A DNA stretch of 64,000 bases from Thermus arciformis (GTDB taxonomy: Bacteria; Deinococcota; Deinococci; Deinococcales; Thermaceae): positions 1-64,000 of the forward strand of contig NZ_FNBC01000003.1 of assembly GCF_900102145.1 (NCBI RefSeq), given 5' to 3'. The translations under genes were made by a program, and so were the position numbers. The notes under the pieces were generated by a model. It ran no database searches. It saw only the letters and a list, made by a program, of their open reading frames with translations, and had not been told where the DNA came from. Shown here one piece after another: positions 58,788 to 64,000 of this stretch (position 1 is its first letter; each line of letters begins with the position of its first letter).

Positions 58788-59345
58788 TCAGGGCTGGCTT
58801 TCGCGGGCAAGCTCGTAAAACCCGCGGGCGTTGTGGAGGAAGTGGGCCAAGACCCCAGGCAGGAGGCTTCCCGTGAGGAGGTAGGCGAGGCCCAGGAGGA
58901 GGCCCGCCGCCCCGGCGTAGAGGGTGTAGGCCAGGGCCTTCCTGGGGGCGGGGTGGAGGAGGGCGAAGAGGAGGGCCTGGAGGACCACTGCCCAAGGCCC
59001 CGTCCTTAAGGCGAGGAGGCTTTGGGCGAAGCCCCGGAAGAAGACCTCCTCGGCCAGCCCCGAGAGGAAGGCCAGGAAGAGGAGGATAGGGGGGCCCGCC
59101 CCCGCCTGCCGCAGGGCCAGGCCCAGCTCCCGGTGGAGGCGCTCCGCTTCCCGGAAGGACCCGGGGAAAAGGCGCTGGAAAAGGAGCTCCAGGCCCGCCA
59201 GGGCGAGGAAGAGGAAAAGCCCCAGGAGGGTTTCCCCGAAGGGGTGTTTCCCCACCATGGGAAAGCCCCAAAGGAACATCCCCCCGCCTCCCAGGAGGAG
59301 AAGCCCCCCCTGCAGGAGGAGGAGAAAGCGGAAGGGCCCCGGCAC
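58788..59345 (-). CDS. CPBP-family intramembrane metalloprotease
   Basis: The 185-residue protein has about five membrane helices and the CPBP (Abi/CAAX) motifs: [11 protein letters not shown] with the EE pair and Arg, FALLHPAPR and LAHFLHN with metal histidines. Bacterial members cleave membrane peptides or confer resistance to peptides; the target here is unknown. GTG 59345 shares a base with the stop of the RAM-domain gene, making it the last gene of a coupled set. Confidence 0.85.
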   Translation of the reverse strand: MPGPFRFLLLLQGGLLLLGGGGMFLWGFPMVGKHPFGETLLGLFLFLALAGLELLFQRLFPGSFREAERLHRELGLALRQAGAGPPILLFLAFLSGLAEEVFFRGFAQSLLALRTGPWAVVLQALLFALLHPAPRKALAYTLYAGAAGLLLGLAYLLTGSLLPGVLAHFLHNARGFYELARESQP

Positions 59346-59623
59346 TACCCCTGCCCCAGGGAGAAGCCCTGGTCCAAAAGCCGCTTGGGGTAGGCGCGGA
59401 AGGCGAGGAGGGTTTCCGTGCGCTCCACCCCTTCCAGGGCCAGGATCCCCTGGGTCACGGCCTCGTCCAGCTCCTCGAGGTCCCTCAGGCGCAGGAGGGC
59501 CACGAGGTCGTAGGGCCCGGTGACGGAGTAGACCTCCGCCACCTGGGGCAGCTCGGCGATGGCCTCCCCCAGGGCCTGGACGCGGCTTCCCCGGGCCCGG
59601 ATGAGGACAAAGGCGGTGATCAT
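59345..59623 (-). CDS. Stand-alone Lrp/AsnC ligand-binding (RAM) domain protein
   Basis: The 92-residue protein equals the C-terminal effector domain of Lrp/AsnC regulators ([48 protein letters not shown]) and lacks the DNA-binding helix-turn-helix. Stand-alone RAM proteins of this size are known from Thermus and bind amino acids as ring-shaped oligomers. It may modulate full-length Lrp proteins. ATG overlaps the stop of the 34-residue ORF upstream (ATGA) and also lies 6 nt after a TATGAT. Confidence 0.9.
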   Translation of the reverse strand: MITAFVLIRARGSRVQALGEAIAELPQVAEVYSVTGPYDLVALLRLRDLEELDEAVTQGILALEGVERTETLLAFRAYPKRLLDQGFSLGQG

Positions 59624-59724
59624 GGCTCCATCATAAGGGCCTCCACGAAGGCGAGGCGGCTCATCTCCCCGCCGGAGGCCAGATAAAGGGCCTCCATCCC
59701 GTGCCCCACGGGCCGCCAAGGCAT
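59620..59724 (-). CDS. Hidden 34-residue small protein coupled to the RAM-domain gene
   Basis: The frame from ATG 59724 to TGA 59620-59622 encodes 34 residues beginning MPWRPVGHGMEAL and ending [15 protein letters not shown] lies exactly 6 nt before the ATG, the leaderless arrangement of this genome, and the stop overlaps the RAM-domain ATG as ATGA, as real coupled genes do here. Codon choice is G/C-ending. I recognise no family. It could be a small regulator or mainly a translation-coupling leader for the RAM gene. Confidence 0.5.
   Translation of the reverse strand: MPWRPVGHGMEALYLASGGEMSRLAFVEALMMEP
59630..59635 (-). promoter_or_regulatory. Possible internal -10 for the RAM-domain gene
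   Basis: On the minus strand TATGAT is followed by GGAGCC and the ATG. It lies inside the 34-residue ORF and could also be coincidence. Confidence 0.35.
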
Positions 59725-59730
59725 GTACCG

Positions 59731-59736
59731 AGTATA
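59731..59736 (-). promoter_or_regulatory. -10 element for the 34-residue ORF
   Basis: On the minus strand TATACT is followed by CGGTAC and ATG 59724, just after the phosphoesterase stop. Confidence 0.5.
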
Positions 59737-59739
59737 ACC

Positions 59740-60426
59740 TCAGTCCGCTTCCAGAACCAGCTTGGGCCGGAAGCGGAGGGCGTCCGCCGCCACCAGGTGG
59801 AGGGGGATGCCCTGGTAGCTTTGCGGCAGTTTGGCAGGGTCGGCCCCGTGGAGGTGGCCGTAGACGATGGCCTGGGGGTGGGCCCCGGCGGCGAGCTCCA
59901 AAAGGGGCGAGGCCTCTCCGCTTGGCCCAAAGGGGGGAAAGTGGAAGGCCACCACCAGGTGGCGGTGGGGCTTTCCCTCCAGAGACTTCAGGGAGAGCTT
60001 TAGCCGCTCCACTTCCCGGGCCAGGATCCTTTCGTCCTCGAGGGTCTCCGGGGGGTACTGCCAGCCCCGGGTCCCCGCCACCGCCACCCCCTCCAGGACC
60101 AAGGCGTCGTTCTGCAGGGCGTACATGCCCTCGGGAAGGACGGCGCGAAGCCTGGAGATGGAGGGCCACCAGTAGTCGTGGTTCCCCTTAAGGAGCACCT
60201 TCTTCCCGGGGAGGGCCCCTAGGTCCAGGAGGTCGGGGAGGGCCTCGGAAAGGCGCATGGCCCAGGAGATGTCCCCGGCCACGATCACCAGGTCCGAGGG
60301 CCCCACCACCTCCCGCCAGCCGCGGAAGAAGGCCTCGGGGTGGCCCTGCCAGCCGGGGCCGAAGATGGTCATGGGCTTGGGGTGGGCGCGGGAGAGGTGG
60401 GGGTCGGCGATGGCGAAGACCCGCAT
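59740..60426 (-). CDS. Metallophosphoesterase
   Basis: The 228-residue protein is a calcineurin-like phosphoesterase with all metal motifs in order: IADPHLS, IVAGDISW, LKGNHDYWW, VVAFHFPPF and VYGHLHG. It should hydrolyse a phosphomonoester or phosphodiester with two metals; the substrate is unknown. The ATG is 7 nt after TACGCT, which overlaps head to head with the recX -10. Downstream on the same strand follow the 34-residue ORF, RAM and CPBP genes. Confidence 0.87.
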   Translation of the reverse strand: MRVFAIADPHLSRAHPKPMTIFGPGWQGHPEAFFRGWREVVGPSDLVIVAGDISWAMRLSEALPDLLDLGALPGKKVLLKGNHDYWWPSISRLRAVLPEGMYALQNDALVLEGVAVAGTRGWQYPPETLEDERILAREVERLKLSLKSLEGKPHRHLVVAFHFPPFGPSGEASPLLELAAGAHPQAIVYGHLHGADPAKLPQSYQGIPLHLVAADALRFRPKLVLEAD

Positions 60427-60433
60427 GGGCCAT

Positions 60434-60443
60434 AGCGTACCCT
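60434..60443. promoter_or_regulatory. Overlapping divergent -10 elements, phosphoesterase / recX
   Basis: AGCGTACCCT reads TACGCT on the minus strand and TACCCT on the plus strand, sharing the TA at 60438-60439. The spacing is 7 nt to the phosphoesterase ATG and 6 nt to the recX ATG. Confidence 0.6.
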
Positions 60444-60449
60444 AAACCC

Positions 60450-60884
60450 ATGGACAAGGCCGAGGCCTTCGCCTACGCCCTTCGCCTCCTCTCCCGGCGG
60501 GCCATGAGCCGGGCCCGCCTTAAGGAAAAGCTCCTGGAGCGTTTCCCCGAGGCCGAGGTGGACCAGGCCCTGGAGCGCCTTTCGGCCCTGGGCTACCTGG
60601 ACGACCGGGCCTTCGCGGAGACCTTCGTGGCCCTTCGGCGCAAGTACGGGCCCCGGAAGCTCCGCCACCTCCTCAGGGCCCAAGGGGTGGGGGAGGAGGT
60701 GGTGGAGGCGGTCCTTAGGGAGGTGGGGGAGGAGGAGGTCCTCGAGGCCGCCCTACGGGCCCTTCGCCGCTACCCCCGGCGCCAGGACAAGGCCAAGGCG
60801 GTGCGGTTTTTGCTGGGGCGGGGCTTCCCCCTCGCCGTGGCCCTCCAGGCCTACGAGCTTGCCAAGGAGGAGGAAAAGGGGTAA
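60450..60884 (+). CDS. recX: Regulatory protein RecX
   Basis: RecX binds RecA filaments and limits their activity. The 144-residue protein shows three-helix RecX repeats, starting AFAYALRLLSRRAMSRARLKEKL and then LSALGYLDDRAFAETFVALRR with KYGPRKLRHLLRAQGV, the usual signatures. recA is not in this window. Leaderless from the shared divergent -10 element. A short gap leads to the SRPBCC gene. Confidence 0.92.
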   Translation: MDKAEAFAYALRLLSRRAMSRARLKEKLLERFPEAEVDQALERLSALGYLDDRAFAETFVALRRKYGPRKLRHLLRAQGVGEEVVEAVLREVGEEEVLEAALRALRRYPRRQDKAKAVRFLLGRGFPLAVALQAYELAKEEEKG

Positions 60885-60893
60885 AAAGGGCCC

Positions 60894-61331
60894 ATGCCCG
60901 AGGTGCGCGCCGAACGTTACATCCAAGCCCCCCCGGAGAGGGTCTACGCCCTGGCCAAGGACCTGGAGGGCCTGAAGCCCTACCTCAAGGAGGTGGAAAG
61001 CCTCAAGGTGCTGGCCCAGGAGGGCCACCGCACCCGCACGGAGTGGGTGGCGGTGGCCATGGGCAAGAAGGTGCGCTGGCTGGAGGAGGAGGAGTGGGAC
61101 GACGCCCACCTCAGGAACCGCTTCTTCTCCCCGGAAGGGGATTTTGACCGCTACGAGGGCACCTGGGTCTTCCTGCCCGAGGGGGAGGGGACGCGGGTGG
61201 TCCTCTCCCTGACCTACGAGCTCACCATCCCCATCTTCGGAGGGCTCTTGCAAAAGCTCGTACAAAAGCTCATGCAGGAGAACGTGGAAAGCCTTTTGAA
61301 GGGCCTGGAGGAGCGGGTCCTCGCGGGCTAG
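60894..61331 (+). CDS. SRPBCC/START-like protein (coenzyme Q-binding family)
   Basis: The 145-residue protein has the polyketide cyclase/START fold pattern: ERYIQAPPERVYALAKDLEGLKPYLKEVESLKVL at the start (split over strand and helix), EGTWVFLPEGEGTRVVLSLTYEL in the middle, and a long C-terminal helix. The family binds hydrophobic ligands, including quinones in the COQ10 branch. The ATG is 9 nt after the recX stop, with TAAAAA at 60882-60887 six bases before it, so a leaderless start is possible. Ligand unknown. Confidence 0.75.
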   Translation: MPEVRAERYIQAPPERVYALAKDLEGLKPYLKEVESLKVLAQEGHRTRTEWVAVAMGKKVRWLEEEEWDDAHLRNRFFSPEGDFDRYEGTWVFLPEGEGTRVVLSLTYELTIPIFGGLLQKLVQKLMQENVESLLKGLEERVLAG

Positions 61332-61360
61332 TTGCCAAAGGGGCCCGCTTGCTCTAGCAT
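61332..61360 (+). promoter_or_regulatory. Promoter of spoVS
   Basis: TTGCCA, a 17-nt spacer and TAGCAT begin right after the SRPBCC stop codon. Predicted start is near 61367, giving a leader of about 55 nt. Confidence 0.65.
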
Positions 61361-61363
61361 GGG

Positions 61364-61404
61364 CCTTGAGCCGCCCACGCCTTTGCCAAGCGGGTGGCCC
61401 AAGG
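61364..61404 (+). promoter_or_regulatory. 5' UTR stem-loop of spoVS
   Basis: CCTTG, GCC and CCC pair with GGG, GGC and CAAGG with one G-T pair and one mismatch, closing a long loop. The hairpin ends 6 nt before AGGAGGTC. Confidence 0.45.
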
Positions 61405-61421
61405 GTTTTCAGGAGGTCAAA

Positions 61422-61694
61422 GTGGAAACGTTGCGCGTCTCTTCCAAGTCCCGCCCCAACTCCGTGGCCGGCGCCATCGCGGCGCTTCTCCGCACCAAGG
61501 GAGAGGTGGAGGTGCAGGCCATCGGGCCCCAGGCGGTGAACCAGGCGGTGAAGGCCATCGCCATCGCCCGCGGCTACATCGCCCCCGACAACCTGGACCT
61601 GGTGGTGAAGCCCGCCTTCGTCAAGCTGGACCTGGAGAACGAGGAGCGGACCGCCCTGAAGTTCAGCATCAAGGCCCACCCCCTGGAGTCTTGA
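61422..61694 (+). CDS. spoVS: Stage V sporulation protein S homologue
   Basis: The 90-residue Alba-like protein is nearly invariant in its family: METLRVSSKSRPNSVAGAIA at the start, AVNQAVKAIAIARGYI in the middle and ALKFSIKAHPLES at the end. In Bacillus it affects sporulation; Thermus does not form spores, so here it may bind nucleic acid in another role. I chose GTG 61422 behind AGGAGGTC, which gives the known Thermus length. Its stop overlaps the TTG start of rsmB. Confidence 0.93.
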   Translation: METLRVSSKSRPNSVAGAIAALLRTKGEVEVQAIGPQAVNQAVKAIAIARGYIAPDNLDLVVKPAFVKLDLENEERTALKFSIKAHPLES

Positions 61695-62887
61695 AGGCCC
61701 CCACGCCCCGGGGCCTGGCCCTCGCCCTTCTCCTACGGGTGGAGATGGGGGGGCGGGCCCAGCACCTTTTGGACCGGGCCCTGGACCGCCTGGACTGGCC
61801 CGAGCGGGACAAGGCCTACGTCACCCACCTGGTCTACGGGGCCTTGCGCCGCCTGAGGCTTCTGGACTTCCTCCTGGAGCCTTACCTTAAGGCCCCCGGG
61901 AAGCTCCCCAAGGAGGTGCGCTGGGCCCTGCGCCTGGGGGCTTTGGAGTGGCTTCTCGGCAAGCCCGACCACGCCCGGGTGAGCCCCTGGGTGGAAGAGG
62001 TCAAGGGCCGCCACCCGGGGTTCGCGGGCCTGGTGAACGCCGTGCTCCGCCGCCTGCGCCCCCGGGAGGCCCCGGAGTGCGTGCGCCTTTCCCTACCGGA
62101 CTGGCTCTGCGAGGCCTGGCGGGGCTTCTTCGGGGACGTGGCCTTCGCCGAGGGCTTCAACGAGCCCGCCCCCCTCTTCGTCACCGCCTACCGGGAGGTG
62201 GACCTGAAGCCGGGTCCCATCCCGGACAGCTACGTCTGGGAAAGGCCCAAGACCGATTTTCCCGCCCTCGGCCTCCAGCCGCAAAACCCCGCTTCCCTCT
62301 TCGCCGCGGCCCTCTTGGAGCCTAAGCCCGGGGAGAAGGTGCTGGACCTCTGCGGCGGGGCCGGGCTCAAGGCCTTTTACCTGGCGGCCAAGGGGGCGGA
62401 GGTGGTCTCCTACGACCTGAACGCGAAGCGCCAGGAGGCGGGGGCCAAGACGGCGAGGCGCCTCGGCCTCCGGGTGGCCTACCGTACCCAGGACCTGCGG
62501 GAGCCCCTTCCCGAAAAGGCCAAGAAGGTGCTCCTTGACGCCCCTTGCACCGGGACGGGCACCTTCCGGGCCCACCCCGAGCTCCGCTACCGCCTGGCCA
62601 AAGAGGACCCAAAGGAGATGGCCCTCCTGCAGCTTCAGCTTCTGGAGACCGCCGCCCAGGCCACGGAGGAGGGGGGGCTTCTGGTCTACGCGGTCTGCTC
62701 CCTCACGGAGGAGGAGGGGGAGGGGGTGGCCCGGGCCTTTTTGGAGCGGCACCCCGGGTTCCGCCCGGAGCCTTTCTTTTGCCCCTTGCCCGTCCTTCGG
62801 CAGGGGCTTGGGGTCTATGTGGCGCCCCAGGGGGGCCTGGACGGGTTTTATTACCTCCGCCTCCGCAAGGTAGACTCAAGGGCATGA
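61691..62887 (+). CDS. rsmB: rRNA cytosine-C5 methyltransferase, RsmB type with NusB domain
   Basis: The 398-residue protein has an N-terminal NusB-like helical domain (about 1-130) and a SAM methyltransferase domain with VLDLCGGAGLKAFYL, the PC motif DAPCTGTG (C286) and the second conserved cysteine in AVCSLTEEEG (C336), the pair used by m5C enzymes. It probably methylates 16S rRNA. The TTG 61691 start overlaps the spoVS stop (TTGA); no ATG gives a complete NusB domain. The 3' end overlaps proC (ATGA). Confidence 0.88.
   Translation: MKAPTPRGLALALLLRVEMGGRAQHLLDRALDRLDWPERDKAYVTHLVYGALRRLRLLDFLLEPYLKAPGKLPKEVRWALRLGALEWLLGKPDHARVSPWVEEVKGRHPGFAGLVNAVLRRLRPREAPECVRLSLPDWLCEAWRGFFGDVAFAEGFNEPAPLFVTAYREVDLKPGPIPDSYVWERPKTDFPALGLQPQNPASLFAAALLEPKPGEKVLDLCGGAGLKAFYLAAKGAEVVSYDLNAKRQEAGAKTARRLGLRVAYRTQDLREPLPEKAKKVLLDAPCTGTGTFRAHPELRYRLAKEDPKEMALLQLQLLETAAQATEEGGLLVYAVCSLTEEEGEGVARAFLERHPGFRPEPFFCPLPVLRQGLGVYVAPQGGLDGFYYLRLRKVDSRA
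62871..62876 (+). promoter_or_regulatory. -10 element for proC inside the rsmB end
   Basis: TAGACT is followed by 7 nt and ATG 62884. Confidence 0.45.
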
Positions 62888-63669
62888 AGCTCGCCTTCCT
62901 GGGCCTTGGCAAGATGGGCCGGAGCATCCTCAAGGGGGCTTTGGACCGGGGCTTTTTGCGCCCGGAGGAGGTGGGGGTGGTGGGGCGCACCCCGGAGCGG
63001 GGCCAGGCCCTGGCCGCGCCCTTTGGCGTCCGGGCCCTCTCCCTCCAGGACCTGGCCGAGGCCGAGCGGGTGCTCCTCGCCGTCCAGCCCCGGGACTTCC
63101 CCCAGCTGGCCCCTGAGATCCCCCGGGCCGGGGTGGGGTTTATCTCCATCATGGCGGGGGTTTCCACGGCCGTGCTGGCGAGAAGGCTGGACACCCGGCG
63201 GGTGGTGCGGGCCATGCCCAACCTGGCGGCGGTGATCGGGGAGAGCTCCACCGCCCTCACCGCCCTACGGGAGGCCCAGGAGGCGGGGGACCTGGACTTC
63301 GCCCGGGCCCTCTTCGCCACGGTGGGGGACGTGTACGAGATCCCCGAGCACCTCTTTGACCCCTTCACCGCCATGTCCGCCTCGGCCCCCGCCTACTTGG
63401 CCCTGGTGGCCGAGGCCTTAGCCGACGCCGGGGTGAAGATGGGCATGCCCCGGGCCCTGGCCCTCCGCCTCGCCGCGGACGCCTTGGCGGCCACGGGGGA
63501 GCTTCTCAAGGGCAGGCACCCCGCCCAGGTCAAGGACGAGGTGGCGAGCCCCGGGGGCACCACCATCCACGGCCTCCACGCCCTCGAGGCCCGGGCCCTC
63601 CGGGCCGCCTTCTACGAGGCGGTGGAGGCCGCCACCCGCCGGGGGCACGAGCTGGGGGAGGCGGAATGA
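62884..63669 (+). CDS. proC: Pyrroline-5-carboxylate reductase
   Basis: ProC makes proline from pyrroline-5-carboxylate with NAD(P)H. The 261-residue protein has the Rossmann start AFLGLGKMGRSI, VRAMPNLAAVIGE, the FTAMSASAPAYLALVAEAL segment and the C-terminal signature with DEVASPGGTTIHGLHALE. ATG 62884 overlaps the rsmB stop and is also 7 nt from a TAGACT, so it may be read from both. The 3' end overlaps the next gene. Confidence 0.95.
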   Translation: MKLAFLGLGKMGRSILKGALDRGFLRPEEVGVVGRTPERGQALAAPFGVRALSLQDLAEAERVLLAVQPRDFPQLAPEIPRAGVGFISIMAGVSTAVLARRLDTRRVVRAMPNLAAVIGESSTALTALREAQEAGDLDFARALFATVGDVYEIPEHLFDPFTAMSASAPAYLALVAEALADAGVKMGMPRALALRLAADALAATGELLKGRHPAQVKDEVASPGGTTIHGLHALEARALRAAFYEAVEAATRRGHELGEAE

Positions 63670-64000
63670 GGCGCGGCCTCGTCCTGGCCCTCCTCCTCGC
63701 CTGGGCCCTGGCCCAGGTCTTCCCCAAGGAGGGAGGGGTCTACGCCTACTCCGACGGCACCCTCCAGGAGCTGAGGCTCACCCCGGAGGGGTTTCGCCTG
63801 CGCTATTCCAAGGGGGGCAGGCTCTTCCGGGAAGACCGCCTGAAGGCCCTCCCGGAAGGGCTTTACCTCTTGGGGGTGGGGCTCTTGGAGGGCTACTTTC
63901 CCTTTACGCCGCCCCTCTTCCTCTACCCGGCCCGCCTGGAGCTGGGCTCGGCCTGGGGGGGAAGCGCCCTTTTCCGCGGCCAGCGGGTGGCCCTCTCCGC
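63666..64000 (+). CDS. Secreted protein of unknown function, 5' part only
   Basis: ATG 63666 overlaps the proC stop (ATGA), and the frame is open to the window end, giving about 111 residues. It begins with a signal peptide (RRGLVLALLLAWALAQ) followed by a beta-rich sequence (GVYAYSDGTLQELRL, GFRLRYSKGG). I recognise no family in this fragment. Codon use is like that of its neighbours. Confidence 0.75.
   Translation, partial: MRRGLVLALLLAWALAQVFPKEGGVYAYSDGTLQELRLTPEGFRLRYSKGGRLFREDRLKALPEGLYLLGVGLLEGYFPFTPPLFLYPARLELGSAWGGSALFRGQRVALS

Overview
The window looks like chromosomal DNA of a Thermus species close to T. thermophilus. The basis is the very high G+C content with strong G/C third-position bias, NAD-dependent DNA ligase with its adenylated lysine at K118, a 618-residue methionyl-tRNA synthetase with zinc ligands C127/C130/C144/H147, a 90-residue SpoVS, ThyX in place of ThyA, the futalosine enzyme MqnC and an aqualysin I-type protease. 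I see no rRNA, tRNA or CRISPR array. No stretch longer than about 200 bp lacks a gene.

Layout. 1-4.6 kb: end of an IS982-like transposase, a response regulator, a FemAB-type ligase and an LptC-LptA-LptA-like envelope cluster. 4.6-7.3 kb: BMP-type substrate-binding protein and its ABC ATPase, with no permease nearby. 7.3-17.2 kb: ligA, thyX, a trpBA operon with an attenuator-like leader, mqnC, an adenosine-specific kinase family gene, bcp-rpiA, and metG behind a leader peptide and terminator. 17.3-24 kb: a secreted protein, ctpA, ftsE-hpf, then on the other strand ftsX and an EnvC-like LytM protein, plus an exported peroxiredoxin. 24-27.8 kb: a moxR-DUF58-VWA-VWA operon with nested overlaps. 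27.8-33.6 kb: dehydrogenase and aldolase-like genes, a P1 peptidase, aqualysin and a trypsin/PDZ protease. 33.7-36.3 kb: feoABC with a Fur-box-like site. 36.3-44.1 kb: a cyclic-di-GMP block (PAS/GAF/HD-GYP interrupted by one in-frame stop, GGDEF-EAL, GAF-GGDEF). 44.3-47.6 kb: hemE-hemH-hemY. 47.6-54.2 kb: PpiC, a nitrilase-family gene and a reactive-sulfur locus (TauE, tandem rhodanese, MBL-rhodanese / disulfide oxidoreductase, rhodanese lipoprotein, Lgt-like/TlpA fusion) around two TACCCC-n-GGGGTA palindromes. 54.2-58.7 kb: prkA-yeaH-spoVR. 58.8-64 kb: a 34-residue small ORF coupled to a stand-alone RAM-domain gene, a CPBP protease, a phosphoesterase, recX, an SRPBCC protein, spoVS, rsmB, proC and a partial secreted protein.

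Regulation. The most pervasive signal is a TAnnnT hexamer placed 5-7 nt before the start codon of more than 20 genes, which implies widespread leaderless transcription. It corrects several start sites and reveals short genes. Two divergent gene pairs (hemE/ppiC and phosphoesterase/recX) have -10 elements that overlap head to head and share the same TA step. Many genes are coupled by ATGA, GTGA or TTGA overlaps, and convergent genes often share a CTAG tetranucleotide as both stop codons.
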